Positions 39,408 to 50,300 of a DNA stretch of 64,000 bases are shown here, in pieces (position 1 is the first letter of the stretch; each line of letters starts with the position of its first letter). The stretch is from Parapristionchus giblindavisi. Lineage: Eukaryota > Nematoda > Chromadorea > Rhabditida > Diplogasteridae. The notes under the pieces are model-generated. The model did no database searches and had not been told where the DNA came from. It saw only the letters and a list, made by a program, of their open reading frames with translations. Both the position numbers and the translations under genes were made by a program. The stretch lies in contig CALSFV010000208.1 in assembly GCA_943737045.1 (NCBI GenBank), forward strand, positions 1,240,001-1,304,000, in the 5' to 3' direction.

Positions 39408-41267
39408 ATGGACCTTTTCCCTGTTCGTAATCAGCTGATAGTCGGATATCTTGCTACTCGCTTTGATGTGAAGACAACGACAACTGTATCCCGTGATGAT
39501 CTCAATCCGGAAGAACGTAGATGGGCTGATCGTGTCTTCTCCATGCTGAAGGGAGCGGAGTCAGGTGAGATCGAAGTTCGTGAGCGACTCGAGATGATAC
39601 AGGAAGAACCGGAAGAAGGGGATATGGAATGGGATGCTGACGAAGATGACGGCACCATCAAAGCGAATTCTCCTTCCAAGAGTCAGGTACATCCATCTGG
39701 TTTTAAAGAATCATACGTTCCATTTACTATATTTTTGATGAGCAATATCATCCACTTTCAGATGAACGAAGCACTCCGATTTTATCGATCCGGAAAAGGG
39801 AGACAGCATAAGAAGAAAGTTGGTACACAGTCACTCGCGGTGATGAAGAAGCGGTTTTATTGGATTAAAAACAATAACAGCATAACGGAACTCCTCGAAT
39901 TCGAGAAAACGGGTTTGATTTTTTTATGAATTATTTTTTTAAAACTTTGTTCATAATTCGTTTTGGCAGGTATTGTGCCCAAGTGTCGCCCATTCGAGCT
40001 GCAGAAGCTAGCGAAAGAACTTGAAGTAGAAGTGATGAGGCTTATGGATGAACATCTTCCTGTGCATGATGATGACTTGCGTGAGCTTGCTATTTCCATA
40101 AACAGGAAGAACGATCATTGGCGAAACTTCAAGGTGACATAACATGTTGTATAAGTGATTACATCAACAACTATTCAGGCATCCGCCAATTGGATTTTGA
40201 AATGGAAGAAGAAGTACGGTATAGTATCACGAAGAATCACGGAAGTTGTGACGGCGCGATGCATTAAAGACCGAGAGAAGAAGCTGAAGGAGGTTTCCAA
40301 AAGTGCCATTTAAATGAAAAAAGTTAATGTTTTATTTCAGACGGCAGAGTTTCGCGATCGAATCGCAAGCATTGTAGCCAACCATCCGGGGATCGTCATT
40401 ATAAATGCTGATCAAACTGGATTACAGAAGGTATCCTTTTTCAAAATGTTTATTGTACTAATAGATTCCGATTACACTGCGATTCAGGAGACATCATCTG
40501 CTCGAACACTTGCGAGGAAAGGAGAGAAGAAAGTGATCAGAAAAGCGCAGAGCAAGTCAGCAACGACACACAGCATCACTCTGATTTGTGCCTTGTGGAG
40601 CACCGGATCTCTTTCGGAGAAAATGTTTGTACAATTGGGTGAACCATCCGGTAAGCTACCTGCCAGAGGTTGCTATACAGATAACATTATTCGTGTAGCC
40701 GTGGCCAAGTCTCACATAATGAGTAGACAATCAGCCATTGACTTCTTTAAAAATGTATTGTTTTCTGGTCCTCTTCCTCCTATGTTCATTCTTATATTAG
40801 ACAGTTGGCCTGTATTCCGTGATCATGCTCTCATTAGATCCTGTATTCCCGCCGGCCACACAGTTTTCATTGAAAACATTCCCCCCGGTTGCACTTGTTT
40901 ATGTCAGCCCGCTGACTTGTCATTCAACCATCAGGTTAAGGCGGTAGCCAAAAGGCTTAATGATATTGTTATTGTTAAAGAGATTGATTATAAAATTGCC
41001 CAGCGAGATAATCTCCTTCGCTTTGTATCCCAATTGCATTGGTCATTCTCATCTCCTGTGTTTGCTGGATTTGTTTCCTATGGTTTTTATAAGGGTGGTT
41101 TCGTGTCCCAGAAGCCTGCACCATTTCTCACTCCAAAGCAAGTTATGTTTGGTCCCGGCTCCAATAACGATTGTCATTCATGTTTATCAGTTGGTTGTAC
41201 TATCTGTCCCCGCTGTACCAAGTCGTTTTGTTTCAATTGTTTCTGGAGAAATCTCCATAGATGTTGA
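39408..41267 (+). CDS. Pogo/Tigger-like DDE transposase
   Basis: Six exons in phase give about 525 aa: 39408-39686, 39762-39912, 39970-40133, 40179-40292, 40341-40430, 40488-41267 (TGA). The N-terminal half is acidic. A CENP-B-type helix-turn-helix is visible in ASANWILKWKKKYGIVSRR (exon 4), preceded by LRELAISINRKND. The DDE_1 catalytic core follows: NADQTGL (first D), LILDSWPVF (second D) and CLCQPADLSFN (third D). The exon 5/6 junction is chosen because removing the 57-nt intron gives DQTGLQKETSSARTLARKGE, the spacing seen in pogo enzymes; reading through would insert 19 residues. The C-terminus has a Cys cluster (CHSCLSVGCTICPRC, then CFNCF) that may bind zinc. The start ATG 39408 lies just after the left inverted repeat; an upstream exon cannot be excluded. 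Confidence 0.85.
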
Positions 41268-41463
41268 TTGTTGATCTCTTTTGTTCATGTAGCCCATATA
41301 CATTGTTACTTTTTCATTTTCTTTGTTGTTTTCCTTGTAGATATTATGTTTAGGCAATAAATTATTGCATAATTGTTATCGTTAAAGAAAAATTTTGATA
41401 TTTACATGCACAAATCGTGTTTAAACGTCATAGTAAGCAACAGCAAAAATATTTGGTGTTAGC

Positions 41464-41535
41464 GAGGAATTGAACCACCAAAAGTCGGAGTGAGCGCGCG
41501 CGCTCCAGACCACTACACCACTCGGCCACTTGTCT
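41464..41535 (-). other. tRNA-like sequence in right end of the pogo-like element
   Basis: Inverted copy of the left-hand unit: on the minus strand, A box TGGTGTAGTGG and B box GGTTCAATTCC, with a GGAGCGCGCGCGCTC palindrome between them where an anticodon arm would lie. Confidence 0.6.
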
Positions 41536-41904
41536 GCCCTATCTCTCTTCTGCGAGTCTTTTCTGCTGCACGAAAGAGGCGGGCGAGATGCAAATCTAGT
41601 GCTTTTTTCAGAAGCTGAAAAAAGGCCTTAAAACGCGAATGTGATTCTTGTGGCCTACCTTTTTGGAAACCTTATTCCATGTAGATTCGCGTCAAGAAAT
41701 CAAAATTAGAGAAAAATGACTTATGGTTAAGTGGTTCCCTTGTAAGTTCATCTCTGTCCGAATCCGTGAAAAAGACTGGCGCACATACTTTTTCACGGAT
41801 ACGGAAACGAATCGCCAGAATCCGAATGAAAAAAGAGTTCGTACCCATTGCCCTCCGTGTGTCTGGATTACTGAGACAGTGAGCGGCCCTATTTAGAGCG
41901 ATCT

Positions 41905-42370
41905 ATGTTGTCTCCGGTATTTTTTGTCCGCTCCGGTATTTTTTGCTCGCGGGGCACACCGTTGAGAGGCCAAATCTCGCGGGGTACACCGCGAGGTGCA
42001 CCACGGTGTGGAAGTGACGGTGTGCCTCGCGGGGTGGACATCAAATCTCGCGGGGCACACCGTCCCTCCTGCCCCGCGAGGCACGCCGTCGTCCACCTCG
42101 CGAGGTACCCCGTCTAGAGGCTGCAGCTCGCGAGGTACCCCGTCTAAGTGTTCTGCCCCGCGGTGTACCTCGCGGCGTACACCACGGGATTGAACGGTGT
42201 GCCCCGCGAGCAAAAAATACCGGAGCGTGGGGTGCGCCGCAGTCCCACACGCGCCGTGGTGTGGGAGATACGGCGTGCCCCATGGGATTTGATGCAAATA
42301 CCGTGGGGCACGCCGTATCTCCCACACCACGGCGCACACCCTTCCTTCCAGCCCGCGGGGTGCGCCGTCC
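41905..42370. repeat. GC-rich repeat of GGGGCACACCG units in both orientations
   Basis: Many copies of CTCGCGGGGCACACCG and its inverted form, ending with palindromes around CCACACCACGGCGC. Several units border CCGGTATTTTTTG. Overlapping open frames in all directions (Arg/Pro/Gly/His-rich) are composition artefacts. A related patch is at 50905-51045. Confidence 0.75.
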
Positions 42371-42399
42371 ACCTTTACCCCTCCTCCTCTATATTAACT

Positions 42400-43048
42400 T
42401 TGTATTTTTAGTTTGTTTACACAATTTAACACACGAAGCATTTATTCAAAAGAACAATGCAAATACAGAGCAACAATAACCATGGTACGTTTCTAAATAA
42501 ACGGAGTTCATAGATAACAATCAATACTATCTTCTAGACTTTGGAAAACAATATAACCTGAATAAATCATGTACAATTGAATGATATGCTTCCTAACAAA
42601 AACATGTAGTTTCACCTATAATACATCTTCTAGATACATTACATTAATGAACAAAAGTGGATAGATGTTTTAGAATAAATCAACGACTTCGAATTATAAT
42701 CTCATATAAATCAGAATTTGACACGAAATAATAAAAAGGAAGGAGCCTATTGATTACAATAATAAATAACAATCAATAATATCTTCTACTGGAAAAAAAT
42801 ATAACCTGTGTGAATAATGTACAATTTAACGATGTTCTTCCCGAACAAAATAAATACGTGAATTTAACCTTCATCGTAAATATAATAGATACATTAGTAA
42901 TATATCTTCTAGACAATATAATGAATTAAAACAAGTAAATTAACAACTTATATTTAAAGTCTAGTAAAAAGATTAGAATTGAAAAAATACGAATGAGACA
43001 AAAAGGCCAAGAATCTACGAGAAGTCAATATTGATTCAGAATCAGCAT
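42400..43048. other. AT-rich gene-free stretch
   Basis: Contains two diverged direct repeats of about 250 bp (units with TATCTTCTA, AATATAACCTG and GTACAATTTAA near 42525-42600 and 42775-42840). No exon recognised. Confidence 0.5.
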
Positions 43049-43632
43049 TCACTGCTGTTGATCGTTTACATGTAGGTCACTTCCCCTAGTTTCGTGTCTT
43101 TTTGTGTCATTAACTAAGCACAAAACTAAAGAATTGAATGTATTATAGGATAACCTATTCTTGGCCAGAATCTTGGGTATGGTATCTACAGCTAAATCTT
43201 CCTCCGTTTCCTCCGTCTCCTCATTCACTTAGTCTTCATTCTAGAAAAAAACGGATTACTGTAATTAGATATAAGATTATAGTAGATCACCATCAGGGAA
43301 TACTGTAATTTCACTGACCTCTTGTTCTTATTTATCATATAGCTTCTCAGGTAGATCTGGTTGAATAGTAGATCTCTCGCGAATAACAAGAATTCCTTCG
43401 CTGAAATTATAATATCGAATAATTAATCTTCGACTATTGATCCTTGTGATCTTTGATCTTTACACAATAGAAAATTAACTATCTGAACAACAACAGAATC
43501 CAAATGTCTCTTTAAACAACTAACTCTCTAATTCGACAGTCAAGCCTCACAAAAAAGTGGATTATAATTAAAACAAGATACTGAACAAATCGATAATCGC
43601 CCAAATTTACCGTACCTGTAATTGGCCTCCAT
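43049..43632 (-). pseudogene. Small three-exon gene broken by two in-frame TAA codons
   Basis: Exons 43632-43616 (ATG), 43400-43319 and 43240-43049 (TGA) join in phase through good signals (ATTTCAG, TTTCTAG acceptors). They give MEANYSEGILVIRERS..KLYDK, stop, EQENED, stop, VNEETEETEEDLAVDTIPKI, then LAKNRLSYNTF and a final NDQQ. Both TAA codons fall in a Glu/Asp-rich run, where GAA to TAA is a one-base change, so two nonsense mutations are the simplest reading. Length would be about 97 codons. Family not recognised. Alternatively the first stop ends a 32-residue peptide, which I think less likely. Confidence 0.5.
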
Positions 43633-43759
43633 TCTCCGTAGTAACTATTCCTTCCACGCAGAATGAAAAGCCGAAGCAAAGTACTGTAATGACGATCGAT
43701 ATTGATTGAATTTACCCCAAGGCTATCGTAATCTATTCTTTCCTTCTTTACCAGATAAT

Positions 43760-44451
43760 GGCGTGTTAAAATATGGTGGAAAACCGAAAAAAAGATTTTC
43801 CTAGTGTTAAAATGTACCCTGGAAAACCGAAAATGGAAAGCCGATATTTGAATTCGCGGGCGCTAATAGGGATCGGGAATTCAAATTAGACTTTCCGACT
43901 GTTAATGTTTTAAAAATGAAGTAAGTCCGGAATTTATTTTTCTTTCACTTTTCATCTTCTTTAGACATCGGAAACGAGAGCAAATTTGAATTCCCGCACT
44001 TTTTCGCGCCCGCGAATTCAAATAACGCTTTTCATTTTCGGATTTCCAGGGTACATTTTAAAGGTGGAGTCCGGCGTATATTTTCGTGAGCAAACTGTGA
44101 AGACAGAAATATAGCCAAGTGATTCTGCATACCGTTCATAGATTATTTTATGCTAATTCAGCTTATTGATCGCTAGAATCATGAACGAATCATGCTTGAT
44201 GTACAGGCAAAGGCGCGAAATTTTGAAAATAAGGAAGTTCGGCAATAGGTTTCGAACCCGCGACGTTACGCTAACTAAATAGCGCATTTACCACTACACC
44301 AAGGGATAGATGACTGGCCACGCTAATTTCTTGCATATCACTAATCTCTTGCAAAAATGATGTTACGTATTTGCATAGACATTCGAGGGCCTCCATCTTT
44401 AACACTCGGAAATTCGCTTTTTTTCGGTTTTCCACCATATTTTAACGCGCC
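43760..44451. mobile_element. MITE with GGCGYGTTAAAATATGG ends, interrupted by another element
   Basis: The ends GGCGTGTTAAAATATGGTGG and inverted GGCGCGTTAAAATATGGTGG extend as inverted repeats into AAAACCGAAAAAAA. Further inside, GTACCCTGGAAA and its inverted TTTCCAGGGTAC pair. The TTAA-flanked element 44058-44402 sits in the right half and is a later insertion. Confidence 0.75.
44058..44402 (-). mobile_element. TTAA-flanked MITE carrying a tRNA-like pol III promoter, copy 2
   Basis: About 95% identical to 19216-19561 along its whole length, with TTAA at both borders and the same A box (TGGTGTAGTGG) and B box (GGTTCGAAACC) on the minus strand. Nested inside another MITE, so it is mobile and moved after that element inserted. 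Confidence 0.8.
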
Positions 44452-44749
44452 ATAAGTCAGATCGATCGATGAATCTAGAATAACTCATTAAATTGGTCAG
44501 CTAGTTAAGTCGGGTTTTCGGGAAAGTCTTGTTAAAACTGTTTGCTTTTCCACAGTGTGTCGCATTTGCACTTTGTTGTTCTCTCGTCACTAGTGAATAA
44601 CAATCAGAGAAGGATCTTTGCACTTAACAACACCCCATTCCCCTCCTTTTCACCATGCTCTAGCTGACCCACGATGTATATTCCACAACCACCATATTGT
44701 GCTCTCCCTTTGCCTATCGCATACGACATTGAAGGGTTCGGAGACTCTC

Positions 44750-45440
44750 TCCACGACAGTATATAATCAACATACACACTCTTATCCTACTATACATAAA
44801 TGGTTCCATCGCTACAAAGAAAACGACTTTTCATTCAATGACCAGGAGCGCCCGAGGAGACCTCGTGAGTATGATTTGGATACGTTGAAAGCCTAGATGG
44901 AATACGATCCATTCCAAATCACCCGTGACCTGACAACCAGACTTGATGTTCACCATAGCTGGCCCAGTCTCCGCCAGAGCGCCGAATTGATGATCGCTAT
45001 ACCCTCCTCACCCTCCACGGCGGCGATCGCTGGTTGGACCGACTAATCATTGGAGATGAGAAGTGGATCCTCTACGATAACCATCGCAGGTGAGCTCAGT
45101 GGGTTGGAGAAGGAGATACCTTATAGGATGTCCCTAAGGCCGACCATAACCCCACCCCCCCCTCGAAGGTGTCTCTCTGTGTGGTAGGTAGTGGATGTTA
45201 CCATCTACTGGGAACTCATACCCGAGGGTGAAACTATTACCGAAGACGTAAAATAATTACGGTATTTGAAGAAGGTATTCGGTCATTCAGCCCTGACGGA
45301 TAAGAAAATCTATTATCAACACGACAATGAACGTCGCCAAACCCGTCAAGCAGGAACTGGAGAAGTCTGGATGGATGATTCTTTCCAATCCCCGTATTCC
45401 CCCTTACGTCTCCCCAAGCGACTATTAGCTTTTTTTCGGA
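44750..45440 (+). pseudogene. Degenerate mariner transposase
   Basis: Segments in shifting frames match mariner transposase in order. HKWFHRYKENDFSFNDQERP (helix-turn-helix region) is followed by MEYDPFQITRDLTTRLDVHH. Next come WLDRLIIGDEKWILYDNHRR (first catalytic D) and, after several breaks, YYQHDNERR (second D) and a weak SPYSPLRLP. Stops and frameshifts separate all of them. Terminal repeats were not found. Confidence 0.7.
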
Positions 45441-45456
45441 CCTGACCCATGCCCTT

Positions 45457-45467
<11 letters not shown>

Positions 45468-45486
<19 letters not shown>
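45468..45486. repeat. Short (GA)n microsatellite
   Basis: Starting near 45462, about 26 bp of GA repeat within the mariner relic. Confidence 0.8.
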
Positions 45487-45489
<3 letters not shown>

Positions 45490-46368
45490 CCTGGTGGCGG
45501 CAACCAAGTAATACTTTGACTCTAGCCCAGTTGGGTTCAACAAAGAGGGAATGCACAAATTGACCGAACGTTGACACTACATTGTTGATCATGATGGAAC
45601 ATATCACTCATAATTTACCTATGTTTGCTTTGAGAAATAAACCATTGAAAAAGTTATCAAGATTTTCCCGTCCTCAGCGACGGACATCCATCAATCCCTT
45701 TTATGTCATTATTTTCATGTTATGTACAATATAATGGAGTAAAGAATAAGAAATAAGTTACCTGATACAATATAAATTTTAATGTAAATAACACTTCAGC
45801 TAAAACCTTCCTATTCTACCTTACAACTTTAATACCAATTCGAACCTTTTTGTGCCAGCTTCCTCTATCGGTTTCTCTAAAATGTCTACTGACTCTTCTA
45901 CTATTGTATCCTCTTCCAGCTCCTCTCATCTATCGCCTGAACATGAATGGAGTAAAAATTTAATTAATTTATGAATAGATTTACAAGTATAGGTTTGCAT
46001 GCACATTGAATGTATTTTTTTAAAAATATATAGTTTAGCTAATAATGTGCCCTATGGTGTTTCGGCCGCTACGTCTAAAAAAGACCAAAGATCAATCGAC
46101 CAACTTTCATTACTACTTGAATCCTTGTAGTCCTTGATTCACATATGTTCAGGCATACGGCATACCCACTGGATAACCTTTGTGGTTAGAAATTGAAATC
46201 GGATGGTCTGTCGCAAAAAAATATAATTTAAATATAATATTTTATAAAAACTCTTTTTTAGTGAATTTTGGCTAAATCGAGTAGGTCTTGTCGTTAGTGC
46301 CGCCCACTTATGCTCCCGACAACACGACTGAACGAATTAGGATCTCTCTCACTGCTTGCCTATCAGAA

Positions 46369-49300
46369 TTATCGCTGATCAATCCCCTCCTGCCGCACTC
46401 TCCTTTCAGCCTCCGTGGCCCGCAGACACTTGGACGCTCGATGCTCGGCGGACGTGACGAAACCACGGCTCTGCAAATACGCGGTCATTATCGCAAATCC
46501 TATCCTAGTCCACCTAATTGATCTTTCATATTTCAGACTGAGATCTCTCAAATATGATCTTTGATCTTTCCCAAACTCACTGAATATTCCTCCTCCAGCA
46601 CGTCGATTATCGATCGATTCCTCCCGGTGTATCCATCTCGATCGTCAACTCTAAATGCAAATCAGTCAATAATTAATCAGCAAAACACCGTAATCGCTAC
46701 ACATCTTCCCCTACCGTATACTCATAAATAGATCAATAATTAAATCGTGGTCCACTGGTCATCATTCATTGTCAGTTTAAAAAAAACAACTAATCAATGA
46801 CTACATCTTAATCCAGTAGTAGCCTACTACAATGATCCACTATCCGAATAAATAGATCAATCAATAACTCATGGAAGCAGTACAAGCGCTATCGTGTGAG
46901 GCGCAAAAGTGATTATCGGCGAGAATCAAAAGTCGCAGTGGTTCGGCGATTGTTTTTTGACATTTTGGGGATAAAATTAATATCAGAAATAAGTTAATCA
47001 ATGCAAAAGGGCTGGGACACCAATATTGCGGTGTTACATTTAAAAGACTGATACGTCCGTCAACTTCAATTTTTGGAGAGTGTTGTGTCTGGAGCGGAAA
47101 ACCGTAATGAGCCATAAGATTACTGTAAAAAGTAACTTTGTCAACCGTTATTGATCTATGGTTACGGTAACTTCTAACAGTACAATATTGTCCGTATTCC
47201 AATTGTTAATCAGGGTTTTCCATTCGAGACCCAAGACACTCCAAAATTGAAATTGGCGGGCACGTATCCATCTCGCAAATGTAACACCACATAATAATAT
47301 TGCAAAGTTTGACAGGGGGGAAGTGATTGGGAACGTTTGTCCGACCTCACAGGCAGGAGTGCAAGTCTGATTACCCCACAATACAGGGTGGGGATTAATT
47401 ATGGTGATACAAAATGAGTTTGCGCGGATACGACGCGCTCATTTGTTTATATTTCCACCACTATGGGTTTTTCAGTTCATGATTTAAATTTCAATTCAAT
47501 CGGTTCATTTTGAGCGAACATATGAAATCCACAGTGGATCGTTACACGGCGGTTCAATGAAGAGAAATCCCTACATTTAACTTTGGCTTGAAGGCTCTTG
47601 CATTACGAAAAATCGGCAAAGTTGATTTGCACTGGGCGGGATTCGAACCTACGAGGTTCGGATCTCTAAACAAAAGCTCTATCCACTAAGCCATCTCGGC
47701 ATGTCTCGTGAATCGTAAAACTCGATGATAGGTCTAGTCAGAAGCGAGCGCCCAGATATACCGTAATCAACTTTTGCGCTGCTCATCATCACTCAGTTTG
47801 CGATACTTTCTTTCTCAGGCAAGAGCTTCTTAGTTACTATCATTGAGCCGCCGTGCGTTACCATGTGAGGGCGCGGCATGAGCGTGACCGGCATATTCAA
47901 AGGTGTTGGTGGAACTTCTTTGATTTCTGGCCCACCTCCCTCTCTCCCCATTTCAATCTTTTCGATTGAATGGAGGGGACGTCCTCCTCACCTGGAGGAC
48001 GATGTCCACGGGGGCGAAATGCTTCCCGAGCTCTATTGAAGATCGGAAAGCTCTGGATTGAAACGGAGAGAAGGAATTGAATGCTTTATAGGGGAATGTG
48101 GTGATATGGAAATGAAATTGAAATAGAATGAGAGTATGGGAAAAGAGGAGAAAAAACCATTTCATCATTCCATCAATAATGATTGGTTTTACCACAACTT
48201 AGAAAAGGATCGGCTACTACGCGAAATTACTACGGTTACTTACTAAATTAATTACTAGGATCTATCTATTACTAGGATAAATTAATTACTAGGATCGGTT
48301 ACTACGCGACATGAGTGATGGGGAATGAGAAATGACGAGAAATGATCTCTAATATGACCTGGGCCAGAAATCAAAGAAGTGCCCTATTGGCGTTCCACGA
48401 CAGAAGGTCTACTGGACGCTGGCGAGGTACAGGGAGACTAGTGGGATACTGGGTCGTCTCGGAAGAGGAAAAGAGCCCACGGTGGTCACGCCGAAGGTCG
48501 TCGTGGCTGCGAAAAACAGAATGGACCCAAATTCGGACCGCTCGATAAGAAAGCTGTCCTGGGACATCAATATGGACCCCGGCTCCATGTTAAAAGTGGT
48601 GAATGGGAAGCTGAATCTGACCCCGTAATGACCGGATTGTCCATACCACCTCCCAACCTGTATAAACTAATGGTTTGTTCAAGGATGTGCGCCTCCAGAA
48701 ATTCACACCTGTTTTTTGTGAACCCGGGTGCCAAGACCAGCAAGGACCTTCGAGTTGATGCACTACTTCCCACCCAAATCTGGAATCCCTGAAAGAAGCC
48801 TAGGATAAATTGTGGCCGAAGATGAACGCCTCCTACATGCGTACTGATAGACGCGTACCCCTTCCCGTCTAAAGGACAAGACCAATGGAGGCAGAATCGA
48901 GCAATGATTATTTTATAGTATTCCCAGATGAGTGAAGATTATCTGGTAAATATTTGAACGGGATTGGATCTTTTTTGGAAAAAAAGATATTCCGGTTTTA
49001 CGGTATTACCATAATTAATCCCCATCCTGTAATGATAAACAACAATTAACCATTACAGCATAATACAGTAATAGTCTACAGTAACTACCCACCACATCAG
49101 TATCCAATTGAAAAAATGAATACCTCATGGCTACGGTAGCGGTCGACTCAACCGAGTTCCCCTCGATAACCGTACGACGCATGGAACACTTGAGGTAGTT
49201 GTCTGGAAGCGAAATTTGATCTTTGGTCGTAGATCATACATTTTCGGTACCCTCGCCGTCTATTTTTATATAGTGGGTCAATTCTCGAAATAGGGTGTGT

Positions 49301-49835
49301 TGATTCACAAAATTCGTTATTTTCGCATAAAAATCGTCATTTTTAGCTTCATTTTTTATCAAGTGGCCTAAAATGGGCCTTATATAGTGGGTCAATCCTC
49401 GCACTGCGAGGCTATGGCAATGTATGGTCGTAGATCACATGTCGTAATCGTTTAGTAGTTCGTATTGTTAGAGTAGAGATCAAATCCTAAAGATCAATGA
49501 TCATCTTCTCACCTTTTCGTCCGACTTGTACTCATTCTTCATGTTCACCACCATGGGAGGCGCATCGAGATGAACGGCGATGGGCGAAGACCTCTTCTTG
49601 ACCACCGGCGGATTCTTTTTTGCGCTCCGCAGACTTACCCTGGAATCCATCAATAAAATCAAGCATTTTAAATATCATAGAGAGCTTTTGTGTATCATAT
49701 TTTAAATAATTGTGAATTCTATAGAGACCAAAGATCAAGTCTTCTCACCTTTAACTCACCAATAACTCACCAGGTCCGTCGTCGCTCGAGCTGGTGTGGT
49801 TCTTGTCGGAGAAGGAGCGGCGATACCTCACCTTC
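46369..49835 (-). CDS. Unrecognised multi-exon gene (5' part unresolved)
   Basis: Three 3' exons join cleanly in phase on the minus strand: 49202-49124 (NYLKCSMRRTVIEGNSVEST..), 46650-46581 (VDDRDGYTGRNRSIIDVLEE..) and 46470-46369 (SRGFVTSAEHRAS.., stop). Codon use is GC-rich unlike the surroundings. Two further candidate exons lie upstream: about 49640-49513, whose best frame reads NPPVVKKRSSPIAVHLDAPP, and about 49835-49771 (KVRYRRSFSDKNHTSSSDDG). Their phases do not fit each other or the next exon by the obvious splice sites, so either an exon is missed or the 5' part is damaged. No family recognised; the protein looks soluble and highly charged. The 2.5-kb intron 46651-49123 contains a MITE and a Tc1-like element. 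Confidence 0.45.
47029..47289. mobile_element. Foldback MITE with GTGTTACATTT ends
   Basis: Ends GCGGTGTTACATTT and inverted GTGGTGTTACATTT; the centre with GGTTACGGTAACTT, CAGGGTTTTCCA and ACACTCCAAAATT is related to 28116-28430. It lies in an intron of the unrecognised minus-strand gene. Confidence 0.65.
47634..47705 (-). other. tRNA-derived (SINE-head-like) sequence
   Basis: On the minus strand GCCGAGATGGCTTAGTGGAT AGAGC gives a perfect A box (TGGCTTAGTGG). AGGTTCGAATCCCGCC, about 44 nt later, gives a perfect B box (GGTTCGAATCC). The acceptor stem does not pair, so it is not a functional tRNA; a pol III promoter is possible. Confidence 0.65.
47911..48382. mobile_element. MITE with GGAACTTCTTTGATTTCTGG ends, copy 1
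   Basis: The left end GGAACTTCTTTGATTTCTGG and right end (inverted GGCACTTCTTTGATTTCTGG) pair. Interior blocks (GGACGATGTCCACGGGGG, CGAGCTCT) are shared with the copy at 57965-58381. Nested in the Tc1-like element. Confidence 0.8.
48381..48920 (+). pseudogene. Degenerate Tc1/mariner-type transposase
   Basis: One frame reads RQKVYWTLARYRETSGILGR, then TPKVVVAAKNRMDPNSDRSI and RKLSWDINMDPGSMLKVV. This is the paired helix-turn-helix (VxxTxxRFxETG, TPxxVxAxxxRIxxNPxRSxR) of Tc1/mariner-superfamily enzymes, followed by a stop. Later pieces in other frames resemble the C-terminus (LESLKEA, DKLWPKMNASYMRTDRR), so most of the catalytic core is deleted or unreadable. Confidence 0.6.
49230..49445. mobile_element. 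MITE, copy 1 of a dispersed pair
   Basis: About 210 bp with GATCATACATT-like ends and the internal phrases TATATAGTGGGTCAATTCTC and AAAATGGGCCTTATATAG. The same unit occurs in inverted orientation at about 54838-55058 with about 90% identity. Confidence 0.7.
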
Positions 49836-50149
49836 CTGAAGCAGATAACTGTAAATGACTACTCAACCATGAACCATTTAATACTCGACTGATTTATATT
49901 CATTTACAGTCGGTGAATGGCCCCGAGGAAGAAAAGAACAAACATCAACTCGAGAGATGTTCACAAAATGATTATTCTATTGATGAACTATGATCTTCAT
50001 AATCTAAGAAGTGGTACTGTCGAAAAACCTTATTTTGCCTCATAGTTAGTGGATAACGATCAAAGATCAACGAATATTCAATTTAAGAATTCAAATTTGT
50101 AGCCTCGCAACTGTTCGAAAACGGAGTCATATTCCATTTTTTTCTGGGA

Positions 50150-50300
50150 GGTCCTGAGAGGTATCCACTCTCACGACGTTTCATAAGAACAGGACTTTCC
50201 ACGAAAGAGTTACGTATTCAAAAATTGTACATCACTACGCAACAGTGAGTTGATTTAATTACAACAAAACATAATGATTGCATTCCTTCGTGAGTTCCAA
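50150..50300. repeat. Partial relative of the 33.3-36.1 kb foldback arm
   Basis: Phrases such as CACTACGCAACAGTGA, CTTTCCACGAAAGAGTTACG and ATAATGATTGCATTCC follow in the same order as in the arm at 35300-35430. Confidence 0.55.

Larger units (their letters stand above)
39019..41743 (+). mobile_element. Pogo/Tigger-like DNA transposon with about 277-bp inverted ends
   Basis: Terminal inverted repeats 39019-39296 and 41467-41743 match almost base for base (CAAGGGAACCACTTAACC ends, next to TA). Such long ends are unusual, since pogo-type elements normally have ends of a few tens of bp. The inner part of each end contains a tRNA-like sequence (separate entries). The interior encodes one spliced transposase. 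The high identity of the two ends and the intact frame suggest a recent insertion. Confidence 0.85.
47384..49029 (+). mobile_element. Dead Tc1/mariner-superfamily transposon with TA target duplication
   Basis: The left end CAGGGTGGGGATTAATTATG and right end (inverted CAGGATGGGGATTAATTATG) are each bordered by TA (47382-47383 and 49030-49031). The interior has a tRNA-like unit (47634-47705), a nested MITE (47911-48382) and a decayed transposase (48381-48920). It sits in an intron of the minus-strand gene around it. Confidence 0.8.

Noticed and set aside
41893..42411. Several overlapping 65-160-residue open frames on both strands
   Set aside because: They follow the GC-rich GGGGCACACCG repeat in every frame; no codon bias or family resemblance.
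47634..47705. Functional tRNA gene
   Set aside because: A and B boxes are perfect but the acceptor stem does not pair and the T stem has mismatches; it fits a SINE head better.
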